DNA of 64,000 nucleotides from Actinocorallia herbida (GCF_003751225.1 NZ_RJKE01000001.1:7998001-8062000); one strand, 5' to 3'; positions 32,349 to 41,324 are shown, numbered from the stretch's first letter. A program made the numbers and translations. Notes: a model not told the origin generated them from the letters alone.

Positions 32349-33176
32349 GTGCAGCCCCTCGGCCCCACCTCCCTGACCTGGCGCTTCTTCGGCGACAACC
32401 GGACCCTGCTCGTCGGGCCGCGGGCCGGCATCCTCCAGCTCATGCTGCCCGAGCTGGGCCAGGGCGTCCTCGACCACTCGGTCTTCTTCGCCGACACCTT
32501 CGGCCGCCTCATGCGCTCGGCCGGGCCCATCCTCAACACCGTCTACGGCGGCTCCGGGGCCCCCTCGACGGGCACGACCGTCCGCGACTACCACCGCGAC
32601 ATCAAGGGCGTCATGCCGGACGGCACCCGCTACCACGCGCTCGATCCCGACATCTACTTCTGGGCCCACGCGACCTTCTTCGACCACCTCATGTACGGCA
32701 CCGAGACCTTCATCCGGCGGCTCACCGAGGCCGAGAAGAACGCCCTCTACGAAGAATCCAAGACCTGGTACGCGATGTACGGGGTGAGCGACCGGGCCGT
32801 GCCCGAGACCTGGGCGGACTTCCAGGAGTACTGGCACCGGATGCTCACCGAGCGCGTCACCGCCCACAAGTCGGCCCGCTACAGCGTCGGCTACGCCACC
32901 AAGGGGCTCCCCCGCCCGAAGCGGATCCCCGCCCCCGTCTGGCGCGTCCTCGGCGCCCCCGCCAACGCCGTCGCCCGCTTCCTCACCGTCGGCGGCCTGC
33001 CCCCGGAGACCCGGCGCATCCTCGACCTGCCCTGGTCCCCCGCCGACGAACGCCGCTACCGGACCTTCGCCAGAACCGTCCGCCGCTTCGACGGCCTCTG
33101 GAACGTCCTCCCCCTCCCCCTCCGCTACACCCCCCACGCCCGCCGCGCCTTCACCCGAGACGGCACCCCCCGCTGA
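32349..33176 (+). CDS. DUF2236 (MpaB-like) heme oxygenase family protein
   Basis: A 275-residue protein of the oxygenase MpaB/DUF2236 family. Diagnostic strings include DYHRDIKGVMPDGTRYHALDPDIYFWAHATFFDHLMYG and a downstream segment FQEYWHRMLTERVT. Related proteins include the rubber-cleaving Lcp, which holds a heme b, and fungal MpaB. The histidines in DYHRDI and FFDHL could serve cofactor binding, but this is inference. GTG 32349 follows a GAGGAG site. It is divergent from the TetR-type gene, which is the likely regulator. Confidence 0.82.
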   Translation: MQPLGPTSLTWRFFGDNRTLLVGPRAGILQLMLPELGQGVLDHSVFFADTFGRLMRSAGPILNTVYGGSGAPSTGTTVRDYHRDIKGVMPDGTRYHALDPDIYFWAHATFFDHLMYGTETFIRRLTEAEKNALYEESKTWYAMYGVSDRAVPETWADFQEYWHRMLTERVTAHKSARYSVGYATKGLPRPKRIPAPVWRVLGAPANAVARFLTVGGLPPETRRILDLPWSPADERRYRTFARTVRRFDGLWNVLPLPLRYTPHARRAFTRDGTPR

Positions 33177-33260
33177 CCCCCCGCCGGTTCCGGGCCCGTC
33201 CGGCGCCCGGCGCGCCCTCCGTGTGCGGAGCCCTCCCGCGCCCGCGTGGTCCTGCGGGCC

Positions 33261-33286
33261 GGCCCCGGGCCGCGAGGCCCGGGGCC
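33261..33286. terminator. Bidirectional hairpin terminator
   Basis: GGCCCCGGGCC (33261-33271) and GGCCCGGGGCC (33276-33286) form a perfect 11-bp stem capped by a stable GCGA tetraloop. It lies between the convergent DUF2236 gene and the small membrane protein gene ending at 33288. Confidence 0.7.
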
Positions 33287-33287
33287 T

Positions 33288-33626
33288 TCACCGCCTGTGA
33301 TCCTGGTGGAAGGCGAAGAAGTAGCCGATGATCGGGCCCGCGGTGAAGAAGGCCCACATGCGGACCTCCTTCACCTCAGGAGCCGGCCGCCGCCACTGTT
33401 CGGGTTCAAGGAACGCCGCGCCCAACGAGCCCGCGGCGATCGCCGCCGTCAAGATGAACCCGACGACCACGATCAGGATGAACGCCCGCTGGTTTCTCCC
33501 CTCCGGCCGCCGCCCCTTGCGCACGACGGGCTCCGCCGACGCTTCCGGGAAGGTCTCCCAGTCGATCAGCCCGTACTCGGGCTCCCCCGGCACGCGCCGC
33601 GATCGCGCGTCCTCCTCGCGCGCCAC
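33288..33626 (-). CDS. Small membrane protein, function unknown
   Basis: A 112-residue protein with two hydrophobic segments (about residues 48-70 and 88-106) and a charged N-terminus rich in Arg and Glu. It includes the string PEYGLIDWETFPEAS. I do not recognise a family. It is convergent with the DUF2236 gene across a strong hairpin and divergent from the lipoprotein deacetylase gene. Codon use and third-position GC look like those of real genes nearby. Confidence 0.55.
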   Translation of the reverse strand: MAREEDARSRRVPGEPEYGLIDWETFPEASAEPVVRKGRRPEGRNQRAFILIVVVGFILTAAIAAGSLGAAFLEPEQWRRPAPEVKEVRMWAFFTAGPIIGYFFAFHQDHRR

Positions 33627-33738
33627 CCGTCAGGTTCGGGCAAACATTCGGGGACGATTCGCCAAGAGCGTGCAGTGCGGCTCAAGGGTTCGGGATCCTC
33701 GGCCCCCAGGACGAGGACGGGGACGGCGGGGGGACAGG

Positions 33739-34974
33739 GTGCGGCGCTGGACAAAGTGGACGGCCTGGGGGCTCGGGGGGGCGCTCCTGGCCGGGTGCGG
33801 GATCTCCGACCCGGCCGACACGCCCGGGAGGCCCGCGCGGGGCGCGACGCCGGTGGCGACGGGTGACGGGTCTTCGGTCGACGGAGGACCGCAACCTCAG
33901 GGGTGGACGCCGGAAAGGCTCAAGGCCGGGGAGGCGCCTCCGCAATTCGTCGTCCTGTCCTGGGACGGGGCGGGCGCGACCGACGGGACGTTCGCGCGGG
34001 TCCGGCAGGCGGCCCGACTGAACGGGGCGACCATGACCTTCTTCCTGTCCGGGCTGTATCTGCTGCCGGAACGGCGACGGCACCTCTACCGGCCGCCTCA
34101 CCGGGCCGCCGGCGCCTCCGACCTCGGCGTCTTGACGGACCGGCAGATCCGCGACACCGTCCTCAACCTCGGCCTCGCCTGGCGGGAGGGCGACGAGATA
34201 GGCACCCAGTTCAACGGGCACTACTGCGGTAGGTCGGGAGTGCGCACCTGGACCGCCGCGGACTGGAAGCGCGAGATACGGCAGGCCGTCGGGTTCGTCG
34301 GCTCCTGGAAGACCCACACCGGCTTCACCGACCTGCCGCCCCTGCCGTTCGACTACGGGACCGAACTCGTCGGCGGACGCACCCCCTGCCTCGGCGGCGG
34401 CCGGACCCTGCGCAAGGCGGCCCGGCAGCTCGGCTGGAAGTACGACGCCAGCGGCACGGGCCGTCAGGTGTGGCCGCGGCGGAACCGGGGCCTGTGGCGG
34501 CTGCCCGTGCAGACCCTGCCGTTCCCCGGCCGTGCCGCGGAGGTCCGCGGCACCGACCACGACATCCTCCGCGCCCAGATCCCGCACGGCTTCTACGGCA
34601 GCGCCCACCGTCGGCCGCACTGGCGCAAGGAGGCGCGCGCGGTGCTCCAGGCCGGATTCGAGCGCGCCTACCGGGGCAACCGCGCGCCGCTCGTGCTCGG
34701 CAACCACTTCGCGCACTGGAACGGCGGCATCCACCTCGAAGCCGTCCACGAGCTCCTCACCCGCAACGCGCGGCGGCCCGATGTCCGGTTCGTCTCCTTC
34801 AAGCAGCTCGTCGCGTGGCTGGAGCTCCAGGATCCCGCGGTCCTCGCCGCGCTGCGCGCCCTGCCCGTCGGCAAGGCGCCCGCCAAGGGGTGGGCCGACT
34901 ACCTCTCCCCAGCCGCGCGGCCGGGCCCCGCGCACCCGGACCTCCCGAGGACGGAGCCGCGGAAAACCGGGTGA
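33739..34974 (+). CDS. Lipoprotein of the polysaccharide deacetylase family
   Basis: A 411-residue protein starting at GTG 33739 with a short lipoprotein signal (lipobox LAGC, Cys about 20). The core begins QFVVLSWDGAGATDG, where deacetylases usually have TFDDG, and continues with MTFFLSGLYLL and GDEIGTQFNGHYCG, the place of the metal-binding HxxxH motif. The first aspartate pair is reduced to WDG and only one histidine is clear, so catalysis may be altered or absent. The predicted location is the outer face of the membrane, acting on or binding cell-wall glycan. This branch is common in actinobacteria, but its activity is not known to me. Confidence 0.7.
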   Translation: MRRWTKWTAWGLGGALLAGCGISDPADTPGRPARGATPVATGDGSSVDGGPQPQGWTPERLKAGEAPPQFVVLSWDGAGATDGTFARVRQAARLNGATMTFFLSGLYLLPERRRHLYRPPHRAAGASDLGVLTDRQIRDTVLNLGLAWREGDEIGTQFNGHYCGRSGVRTWTAADWKREIRQAVGFVGSWKTHTGFTDLPPLPFDYGTELVGGRTPCLGGGRTLRKAARQLGWKYDASGTGRQVWPRRNRGLWRLPVQTLPFPGRAAEVRGTDHDILRAQIPHGFYGSAHRRPHWRKEARAVLQAGFERAYRGNRAPLVLGNHFAHWNGGIHLEAVHELLTRNARRPDVRFVSFKQLVAWLELQDPAVLAALRALPVGKAPAKGWADYLSPAARPGPAHPDLPRTEPRKTG

Positions 34975-34997
34975 CAGACGGTGCCGTACGGACCACG

Positions 34998-35678
34998 ATG
35001 GGTCTCATGAAGCACTGGCCGATCTTCGGACTCCGGGTGCGCACCCCGCGCCTGGAGCTCCGCCTGCCCCGCGACAGCGAGCTCGACGCGCTGGCCGAGG
35101 TCGCGGCCGCGGGCGTCCACCCGCCGGACCTCATGCCGTTCGCGTTCCCGTGGACCGACGCCCCGCCCGAGAAGGTCGCCCGGAACGTCCTCCAGTACTC
35201 CTGGCGCTGCCTGGCGGGCTGGACCGCGCAGGACTGGAAGCTGCCGCTCACCGTGTTCGCCGACGGCTCTCCGATCGGGATCCAGGAGCTCTACGCCCAG
35301 GATTTCACCGTCGCCCGCCACGCCGAGACCGGCTCCTGGCTCGGCCTGGCCCACCAGGGCCGCGGTCACGGCACCGAGATGCGCGCGGCGATCCTCGAGC
35401 TCGCCTTCACCGGCCTGGGCGCCCGCACCGTGGGCAGCGCCGCGCACACCGACAACCCGGCCTCGCACGCCGTCTCACGCCGCGTCGGCTACCGCGAGAA
35501 CGGCCGCAGGTTCTCCGCCGTCCAGGGCCGCCCCGTGGAGGACACCCTCTACCTCGTGGACCGCGAGTCCTGGAGCGCGCACCGCGGGGTCGAGACCGAG
35601 ATCACCGGCCTGGCACCCTGCCTACCGCTGTTCGGCCTCGCCGAGGAGCCTGAGCCACGCGGGGCCCGGCCGCGGTAG
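34998..35678 (+). CDS. GNAT-family N-acetyltransferase
   Basis: A 226-residue acetyltransferase with the RimJ/RimL-type opening LRTPRLELRLPRDSELDAL. The acetyl-CoA loop appears as AHQGRGHGTEMRAAIL (about residues 116-131), followed by the SAAHTDNPASHAVSRRVGYRENG signature (about 146-168). The C-terminus is about 35 residues longer than usual and ends in a Pro/Arg-rich tail close to the convergent gene. ATG 34998 and ATG 35007 are both plausible starts. The acceptor is unknown. Confidence 0.82.
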   Translation: MGLMKHWPIFGLRVRTPRLELRLPRDSELDALAEVAAAGVHPPDLMPFAFPWTDAPPEKVARNVLQYSWRCLAGWTAQDWKLPLTVFADGSPIGIQELYAQDFTVARHAETGSWLGLAHQGRGHGTEMRAAILELAFTGLGARTVGSAAHTDNPASHAVSRRVGYRENGRRFSAVQGRPVEDTLYLVDRESWSAHRGVETEITGLAPCLPLFGLAEEPEPRGARPR

Positions 35679-35700
35679 GGCCTCGGCCGCCGCCAGGGCC

Positions 35701-36324
35701 TCAGCCCTTGTAGAGGCCGCGCTCGTAGTTCTCCGGCGCGTAGTAGGCCTCCAGCTCCGCCACGGTCTCCTCGGTCTTCTGGGTCTCCTTGACGAGCCGG
35801 GCGTGCGAGGGCAGCACGCCCGGATCCCAGGTCTCGGGCTTCCAGAGCCCGGAGCGGAGGAAGGCCTTGGCGCAGTGGAAGAAGATCTGCTCGACCGCCA
35901 CCTCGACGGCCAGGATCGGCCGGTGGCCCTTCACGACGAGCTCGTCGAAGTAGGGGGCGTCGCGCAGCAGCCTCGCCCGCCCGTTGACGCGCAGGGTCTC
36001 GTTGCGCCCCGGGATGAGGAACAGCAGCCCGACGTGCGGGTTGGCGAGGATGTTGAGGTAGCCGTCGGCGCGTCGGTTGCCCGGGCGCTCGGCGATCGCG
36101 AGGGTGTGCCGGTCCACGACGTGCACGAAGGAACCCGTGGGGTCGCCCTTCGGCGAGGCGTCGAGGTTGCCCTCGGCGTCGCCCGTCGCCATCACCAGGA
36201 ACGGGGAGGCGTCGATCCACTCCAGGTCCCGATCGTGCAGGGCGACGCGTTCCTTGCTGATCGCGCGGGGCATCGGCGTGCCGAGGAGCTCCCGCAATTG
36301 CTCCGCAGAGGTGATCTCGCTCAT
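35701..36324 (-). CDS. PPOX-class flavin-dependent protein (MSMEG_1061-like)
   Basis: A 207-residue member of the pyridoxamine 5'-phosphate oxidase-like split-barrel family. Matching strings include FLVMATGDAEGNLDASPKGD (flavin-contact region), IAERPGNRRADGYLNILANPHVGLLFLIPGRNETLRVNGRARL, and the C-terminal FFHCAKAFLRSGLWKPETW. This pattern fits the mycobacterial MSMEG_1061 subgroup, which uses FMN or F420. ATG 36324 gives the usual MSEITS start; ATG 36336 would add four residues. It is divergent from the first tandem kinase gene. Confidence 0.82.
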   Translation of the reverse strand: MSEITSAEQLRELLGTPMPRAISKERVALHDRDLEWIDASPFLVMATGDAEGNLDASPKGDPTGSFVHVVDRHTLAIAERPGNRRADGYLNILANPHVGLLFLIPGRNETLRVNGRARLLRDAPYFDELVVKGHRPILAVEVAVEQIFFHCAKAFLRSGLWKPETWDPGVLPSHARLVKETQKTEETVAELEAYYAPENYERGLYKG

Positions 36325-36403
36325 CAGACCATACAAACAGATCGGAAAGAGGCGGTCACTCCATTAAAGTAGCCGCACTCGGACCGCGTGACGGGAGTGA
36401 ACC

Positions 36404-38056
36404 ATGGTGGACGCCCTGCGAGCGGGAGACCCCGCGGCCATCGGGCCCTACACCCTGGTCGGGGTCCTCGGCGAGGGCGGCCAGGGCACGGTCTACCTCG
36501 GCAGCCGTGACGGCGTCGACGTGGCCGTCAAGCTGATGCACGCCAGGTTCGCGGCCGACGCCGAGGCCCGCGCCAGGTTCGTCCGCGAACTCGAGGTGGC
36601 CAAGAAGGTCGCCCGGTTCTGCACCGCGCAGGTGCTCGACGCCGACGTCGACGGCGACCGGCCCTACATCGTCAGCGAGTACGTCCAGGGCGTCTCCCTC
36701 CAGGAGATCGTGGAGCGGGAGGGGCCGCGCGGCGGCGCGGGGCTGGAACGCCTGGCCGTCAACACCCTGACGGCCCTCACCGCGATCCACGGGGCCGGGA
36801 TCATCCACCGCGACTTCAAGCCGCACAACGTCCTGCTCGGCGACGACGGGCCGCGGGTGATCGACTTCGGGATCGCGCGCGCCCTGAACGTCACCTCGCA
36901 CAGCCACAACATCGGTTCACCCGCCTACATGTCGCCCGAGCAGCTCTCGGGCCACCAGCTGACCGCGGCGTCCGACCTGTTCTCCTGGGCGTCGTCGATC
37001 GTGTTCGCGGCCACCGGCGAGCCGCCCTTCGGCGTCGACGAGATCGGCGCCGTCATGTACCGGATCATGAACGACGAACCGGAGGTCGGCGCGCTGCCCC
37101 AGCCGCTGCGCGGGGTCGTCGCGGCCTGCCTGGCGAAGGACCCCGAGCTGCGGCCGAGCGCGGCCGAGGCGCAGGCGGCGCTGGTCGGCGGGACCGTTCC
37201 CGACGTGCCCGAGGAGCCCATCGACCTGCCCCCGCCCCCGCGCGGGGCCCGTCACGCGGCCCACGCCGCCGCGCCGACCTCCGTCGACGCCGACGACCGC
37301 GCGCCGTACCCGTTCGAGATCGGCCCCGCGGCCGGCGAGAGCGACGCGCTGGCCGGGCGCGGCCCGACGATCGTCATCGCGGTCGCGATCGCGCTGATGC
37401 TCGCCATCGGCGTCACCGGGTGGGCGCTCACCCGCGACGACACGAAGGGGACGGACCCCTCCGTCACGATCTCGCCGGAGACCGTGCCGAACACCCGCCT
37501 TCCGGGCGGCCCGCAGGTGCCCCCGCCCGATCAGGGGAGCGGCGCGGGGGGCTCGGACCAGCCCAAAGCCACCCCGACCGCCACCACGGACAAGCCGGGA
37601 CCCACCCAGACCGTCACCGTCTCCCCCGCCGCGACCACCACCGTGACGGTCACCGCGACCCCCACCCAGGCCGCGACGCCCACCCCGAAGCCCACGCCGA
37701 CCCCCACCGAGACCGTCAACCCGTACGGCGCGGCCCAGATCTGCGACGCGGGCGGCCGCGGCCTCGGCTTCCAGGTGGTCCGCTCCCGTCCCTTCACCGG
37801 CGGCCGCGTGGTGCACCTCTTCAACGCCGCGACCCGCACCCACTGCGTCGTCACCCTGAAGTCCGCCGATCTGGGCAGGCCCACCGACGTCTGGGCCCGC
37901 CTCACCCGAAAGTCCGACCGCTCGGCCACCACCGACCAGGGCCCCGACCCGTACTACGCGGGCCCCGTCTACCTCCGCGCCCCCCGCGACTGCGTCCGCA
38001 TCGCAGGCGGCACCCCCACCAGCACCACCTCCGCGGGCTGGGGCCCCTGCCCCTGA
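36404..38056 (+). CDS. Membrane Ser/Thr protein kinase (tandem copy 1)
   Basis: A 550-residue receptor-type kinase. The catalytic domain (about 10-265) has LGEGGQGTVYLG, the ATP lysine in VAVKLM, HRDFKPHNV, DFGIARA and SPEQL. A PYPFEIGP segment precedes a single membrane helix (about residues 320-340, ending GWALTRDD). A Pro/Thr-rich linker leads to an exported C-terminal domain of about 110 residues, beginning NPYGAAQICD and holding four cysteines that are shared with the next gene. The topology implies an extracellular sensor driving intracellular phosphorylation. It is separated from copy 2 by 143 bases containing no terminator that I can see. Confidence 0.88.
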   Translation: MVDALRAGDPAAIGPYTLVGVLGEGGQGTVYLGSRDGVDVAVKLMHARFAADAEARARFVRELEVAKKVARFCTAQVLDADVDGDRPYIVSEYVQGVSLQEIVEREGPRGGAGLERLAVNTLTALTAIHGAGIIHRDFKPHNVLLGDDGPRVIDFGIARALNVTSHSHNIGSPAYMSPEQLSGHQLTAASDLFSWASSIVFAATGEPPFGVDEIGAVMYRIMNDEPEVGALPQPLRGVVAACLAKDPELRPSAAEAQAALVGGTVPDVPEEPIDLPPPPRGARHAAHAAAPTSVDADDRAPYPFEIGPAAGESDALAGRGPTIVIAVAIALMLAIGVTGWALTRDDTKGTDPSVTISPETVPNTRLPGGPQVPPPDQGSGAGGSDQPKATPTATTDKPGPTQTVTVSPAATTTVTVTATPTQAATPTPKPTPTPTETVNPYGAAQICDAGGRGLGFQVVRSRPFTGGRVVHLFNAATRTHCVVTLKSADLGRPTDVWARLTRKSDRSATTDQGPDPYYAGPVYLRAPRDCVRIAGGTPTSTTSAGWGPCP

Positions 38057-38199
38057 CCCGGCGCGACCGGGATCACACCGTACGGAGAGTTCCCCCTCTC
38101 TTGGGGCGATTGCGGCCGAATGTCCCGAACAAGATCGTAGGTGGGGTGCTTTCGGAGTAGGGTCGGACGGTTGGCCGGGGTGAGGACGGGAGCAAGGGG

Positions 38200-39894
38200 A
38201 TGGCTGAGGCGCGGGCGCTGCGGACGGGGGATCCGGCGGTCGTCGGCCCCTACGTGCTGACGGGCCTGCTCGGTGAGGGCGGCCAGGGGTCGGTGTACCT
38301 CGCCGAGCGCGATGGCGAGCGGGTGGCGCTGAAGCTGCTGCACACCAGGTTCGCCGAGGACGGCGACGCCCGGCGCAGGTTCGTCCGGGAGCTCGACGCG
38401 GCCAAGCGGGTCGCGCGGTTCTGCACCGCCCAGGTCCTCGACGCCGACCTCGACGGCGACCAGCCCTACATCGTCAGCGAGTACGTCCCCGGCGTGTCCC
38501 TCCAGGAGCTGGTGACGGCCGAGGGTCCCCGCACGGGCGGCGCGCTGGAACGCCTCGCCATGAGCACGCTCACGGCGCTGGCGGCGATCCACCAGGCCGG
38601 GCTGGTCCACCGTGACTTCAAGCCGCAGAACGTCCTCATGGGACCGGACGGCCCGCGCGTCATCGACTTCGGCATCGCCCGCGCGCTCGACGCGACCACC
38701 CAGAGCCAGGCCATCGGCACCCCCGCCTACATGTCCCCCGAGCAGCTCAACGGGCTCCCGCTCACCGGCGCGACCGACCTGTTCTCGTGGGGCGTGAGCA
38801 TGGTGTTCGCCGCGACGGGCGTCTCCCCGTTCGCGGCCCCGGAGATCGGCGCGATCCTCCACCAGATCATCGCCACCCAGCCCGACCTCTCGGCGCTGCC
38901 CGAGCCGCTGCGCGGCGTCGTCGCGGGATGCCTGGCGAAGGACGCCGCGGCCCGGCCGTCCGCCGCCCAGGCGCAGGCCGTGCTGCTCGGCTCGGGCCCC
39001 CTGCCCGTCCCGCCGCAGGCGCAGGCCGGGCAGCCGAACGGCCCCCTGACGCCGCGGCCTCCGGCCTACCCGGCCCCGCAGGTCCCTCCGCCGGGCCCGG
39101 TGCCGACCTATCCGTCGGCCGCGCAGCCGCCGCGGCAGCCCTACCCGTTCGAGGTGGGACCGTCCGACGGCAAGAGCGACGCGCTGTCCGGCCGCAGGTC
39201 GGCCCTGGTCGTCGCGGGCGCGGTCGCGCTGATCCTCACCGTCGGGGTGGGCGGCTGGGCCCTCACTCGGGACACCGACTCCGGGAAGGGGACGCTGTCC
39301 TCGGGAGACCGGACCGAGGTGACCGTGGCCCCGTCGGGTGGCGGGGGCGGCGCGCTGATGGGCCAGGGCGACCCTGCGGAGACCGAGAAGCCCGCCAAGG
39401 ACGACAAGACCACCAAGCCCAACAAAGAGGGCAAGGACAAGGGCGGCGCCAAGCCGACCAAGGGCTCGGACGACTCGGGCACGGGATCCGGCGCCCAGGA
39501 GTCCTCCACTCCGACCCCCGCCGCGACCTCCTCCGCACCCGCCGCGCCCGCCGCCAACCCCTACACCGCCGCCCAGGTGTGCGACTCGGCAGGGCAGGGC
39601 TCCGGCTACGCCGTCCAGCGCTCGGCGGCCTTCAACGGCGGCACCGTCTACCAGCTCTACAGCCAGGCCACCGAGAAGAACTGCGCCGTCACCCTCAAGA
39701 CCGCCTCCGTGGGCGCCAAGTCCGCGGTCTGGGTGACCCTCACCCGCCAGTCCGACGGCAAGGCCGTCACCGACAAGGGCTCCTACGGCTACTACGCGGG
39801 CCCCGTCTTCCTCTCCGCCCCCGGCACCTGCGTCAAGATCGCCGGCGGCGCGCCCGGCGGCAAGACCGGCACCGCCTGGGCCAACTGCGGCTGA
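38200..39894 (+). CDS. Membrane Ser/Thr protein kinase (tandem copy 2)
   Basis: A 564-residue paralogue of the preceding kinase. Motifs are LGEGGQGSVYLA, ATP lysine in VALKLL, HRDFKPQNV, DFGIARA and SPEQL. A Pro-rich juxtamembrane region and PYPFEVGP lead into one membrane helix (about 332-352, ending GWALTRDT). The extracellular domain starts NPYTAAQVCD and matches copy 1 through NCAVTLKTA, YYAGPVFLSAPGTCVKIAGG and a final Cys. The linker between helix and domain has diverged to a Lys/Asp/Thr-rich sequence. The close pairing points to a local gene duplication with retained but possibly different ligands. Confidence 0.88.
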   Translation: MAEARALRTGDPAVVGPYVLTGLLGEGGQGSVYLAERDGERVALKLLHTRFAEDGDARRRFVRELDAAKRVARFCTAQVLDADLDGDQPYIVSEYVPGVSLQELVTAEGPRTGGALERLAMSTLTALAAIHQAGLVHRDFKPQNVLMGPDGPRVIDFGIARALDATTQSQAIGTPAYMSPEQLNGLPLTGATDLFSWGVSMVFAATGVSPFAAPEIGAILHQIIATQPDLSALPEPLRGVVAGCLAKDAAARPSAAQAQAVLLGSGPLPVPPQAQAGQPNGPLTPRPPAYPAPQVPPPGPVPTYPSAAQPPRQPYPFEVGPSDGKSDALSGRRSALVVAGAVALILTVGVGGWALTRDTDSGKGTLSSGDRTEVTVAPSGGGGGALMGQGDPAETEKPAKDDKTTKPNKEGKDKGGAKPTKGSDDSGTGSGAQESSTPTPAATSSAPAAPAANPYTAAQVCDSAGQGSGYAVQRSAAFNGGTVYQLYSQATEKNCAVTLKTASVGAKSAVWVTLTRQSDGKAVTDKGSYGYYAGPVFLSAPGTCVKIAGGAPGGKTGTAWANCG

Positions 39895-39930
39895 CCCGCC
39901 CCGCCTCGACGGGCCCAAGACCCGAACCGT

Positions 39931-39965
39931 GACGGCCCCCTTCCCCCTCCGGGACGGGGGCCGTC
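39931..39965 (+). terminator. Terminator after the tandem kinases
   Basis: GACGGCCCCC (39931-39940) and GGGGGCCGTC (39956-39965) form a perfect 10-bp stem with a 15-base loop, 37 bases after the kinase stop codon. Confidence 0.65.
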
Positions 39966-40025
39966 GCGCGCAGCGGGGAAGGCAGAGCGACGATGAGTCC
40001 TCCCGGGCGTCACCGGGGAACGGGA

Positions 40026-40056
40026 AAGCCCCCGTCCCTAGTGGGGACGGGGGCTT
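40026..40056 (-). terminator. Strong hairpin terminator for glutamine synthetase
   Basis: AAGCCCCCGTCCC (40026-40038) and GGGACGGGGGCTT (40044-40056) are perfect 13-bp complements with a 5-base loop, the strongest hairpin noted in the window. It lies about 40 bases past the glnII stop and can also back up the kinase terminator. Confidence 0.8.
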
Positions 40057-40094
40057 GCCGCGGAGTCACGCGGGCGTTGACGCCCGGGGCGTGA

Positions 40095-41123
40095 TCAGAC
40101 CTGGCCGGCCTTCTCGAGGGCGGTGCAGCAGGTGTCGGTGATCATGCGGGTCACCAGGTACGGGTCCATGTTGGCGTTCGGGCGGCGGTCCTCCAGGTAG
40201 CCCTTGCGCTCGATCTCGACCTGCCAGGGCAGGCGGATGGAGGCGGCGCGGTTGGACACGCCGTAGGAGAACTCGCTCCACGGGGCGGTCTCGTGGGCGC
40301 CGGTGAGGCGGTCCTCGATGCCGGCGCCGTAGGCCTTGACGTGCTCCAGGAACTTCTCGCCCAGCGCCTCGCACGCGGTGATGATGGGGTCGTAGCCCTC
40401 ACGCATCGCCTTGGTGGAGAAGTTGGTGTGCGCGCCGGCGCCGTTCCAGTCGCCCTTCATGGGCTTGGAGTCGATGGAGAACACCACGCCGTGCTTCTCG
40501 GCGATGAGGGCCATCAGGTAGCGGGCGATCCAGATGTGGTCGGAGACCTCGAGGGGGCCCGCCGGGCCGATCTGGAACTCCCACTGGCCGGGCATGACCT
40601 CGGCGTTGATGCCGGAGATCTGCAGGCCGGCGGCGAGGCAGGCGTCGAGGTGCTCTTCGACGATCGGGCGGCCGAAGGCCTTCTCGGCGCCGATTCCGCA
40701 GTAGTACGGGCCCTGCGGGCCGGGGAAGCCACCCTCGGGGAAGCCGAGCGGGCGGCCGTCCTTGAACAGGGTGTACTCCTGCTCGATGCCGAACCAGGAC
40801 TCCTGCGCGGCGAACTTCTCGTCGATCGGCGAGAGCAGCGCGCGGGTGTTGGTGGAGTGCGGGGTGCCGTCGACGTTCAGGACCTCGCACAGGACCAGAA
40901 CGCTGGTGCCGCCGCGGACCGGGTCCGGGCACACGAAGACGGGCTTGAGCTGGCAGTCCGAGGAGGTGCCCTCGGCCTGGTTGGTGCTGGAACCGTCGAA
41001 GCCCCAGATCGGCAGGTTCTCCAGCTTCGCCTTCTCGGCACTGTCAAGGATGCGAGTCTTCGACCGCAGCTGGGCGGTGGGCTCGGTGCCGTCGATCCAG
41101 ATGTACTCAGCCTTGACGCTCAT
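40095..41123 (-). CDS. glnII: Glutamine synthetase type II
   Basis: The 342-residue length and sequence identify the eukaryote-like GSII that makes glutamine from glutamate, ammonia and ATP. Key blocks are GFDGSSTNQAEGTSSD (about 44-59), GIEQEYTLF, NAEVMPGQWEFQIGP, and the ATP-site NGAGAHTNFST. ATG 41123 is chosen because it gives the usual MSVKAEYIWID start; a longer frame upstream is promoter sequence. Actinobacteria often carry GSII along with GSI, and it is typically induced by nitrogen limitation through GlnR. A GTAAAC/GTTAAC pair at 41218-41234 could be such a site. Confidence 0.95.
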   Translation of the reverse strand: MSVKAEYIWIDGTEPTAQLRSKTRILDSAEKAKLENLPIWGFDGSSTNQAEGTSSDCQLKPVFVCPDPVRGGTSVLVLCEVLNVDGTPHSTNTRALLSPIDEKFAAQESWFGIEQEYTLFKDGRPLGFPEGGFPGPQGPYYCGIGAEKAFGRPIVEEHLDACLAAGLQISGINAEVMPGQWEFQIGPAGPLEVSDHIWIARYLMALIAEKHGVVFSIDSKPMKGDWNGAGAHTNFSTKAMREGYDPIITACEALGEKFLEHVKAYGAGIEDRLTGAHETAPWSEFSYGVSNRAASIRLPWQVEIERKGYLEDRRPNANMDPYLVTRMITDTCCTALEKAGQV

Positions 41124-41217
41124 GAATGTCCTTGCCTGGTGTGCGAGGGTTGGTGACTCCGGGGTTTTGCCTACGAGGGAGTTTGCTGAGCCGCGATTTC
41201 GCGTCGATTGCCCTTGT

Positions 41218-41234
41218 GTAAACCCGAAGTTAAC
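41218..41234. promoter_or_regulatory. GTAAAC-N5-GTTAAC element upstream of glnII, possible GlnR site
   Basis: GTAAAC (41218-41223) and GTTAAC (41229-41234) lie about 95 bases upstream of the glnII start in an otherwise GC-rich region. The spacing and AC-containing halves resemble the GTnAC-n6-GaAAC pattern bound by GlnR, though the match is imperfect. Confidence 0.35.
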
Positions 41235-41291
41235 TCGGCACCGTTCCAGCACGCCTGAGCAGGGCGGTTACGCTTTGGTATAGACCAGCGA

Positions 41292-41324
41292 CGATTCCAG
41301 GCCCTCCGCGCGGGCCTGGAATCG
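41292..41324 (-). terminator. Terminator of the flavin reductase gene
   Basis: CGATTCCAGGCCC (41292-41304) and GGGCCTGGAATCG (41312-41324) are perfect 13-bp complements with a 7-base loop, located 18 bases past the minus-strand flavin reductase stop. It insulates glnII from upstream transcription. Confidence 0.75.
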
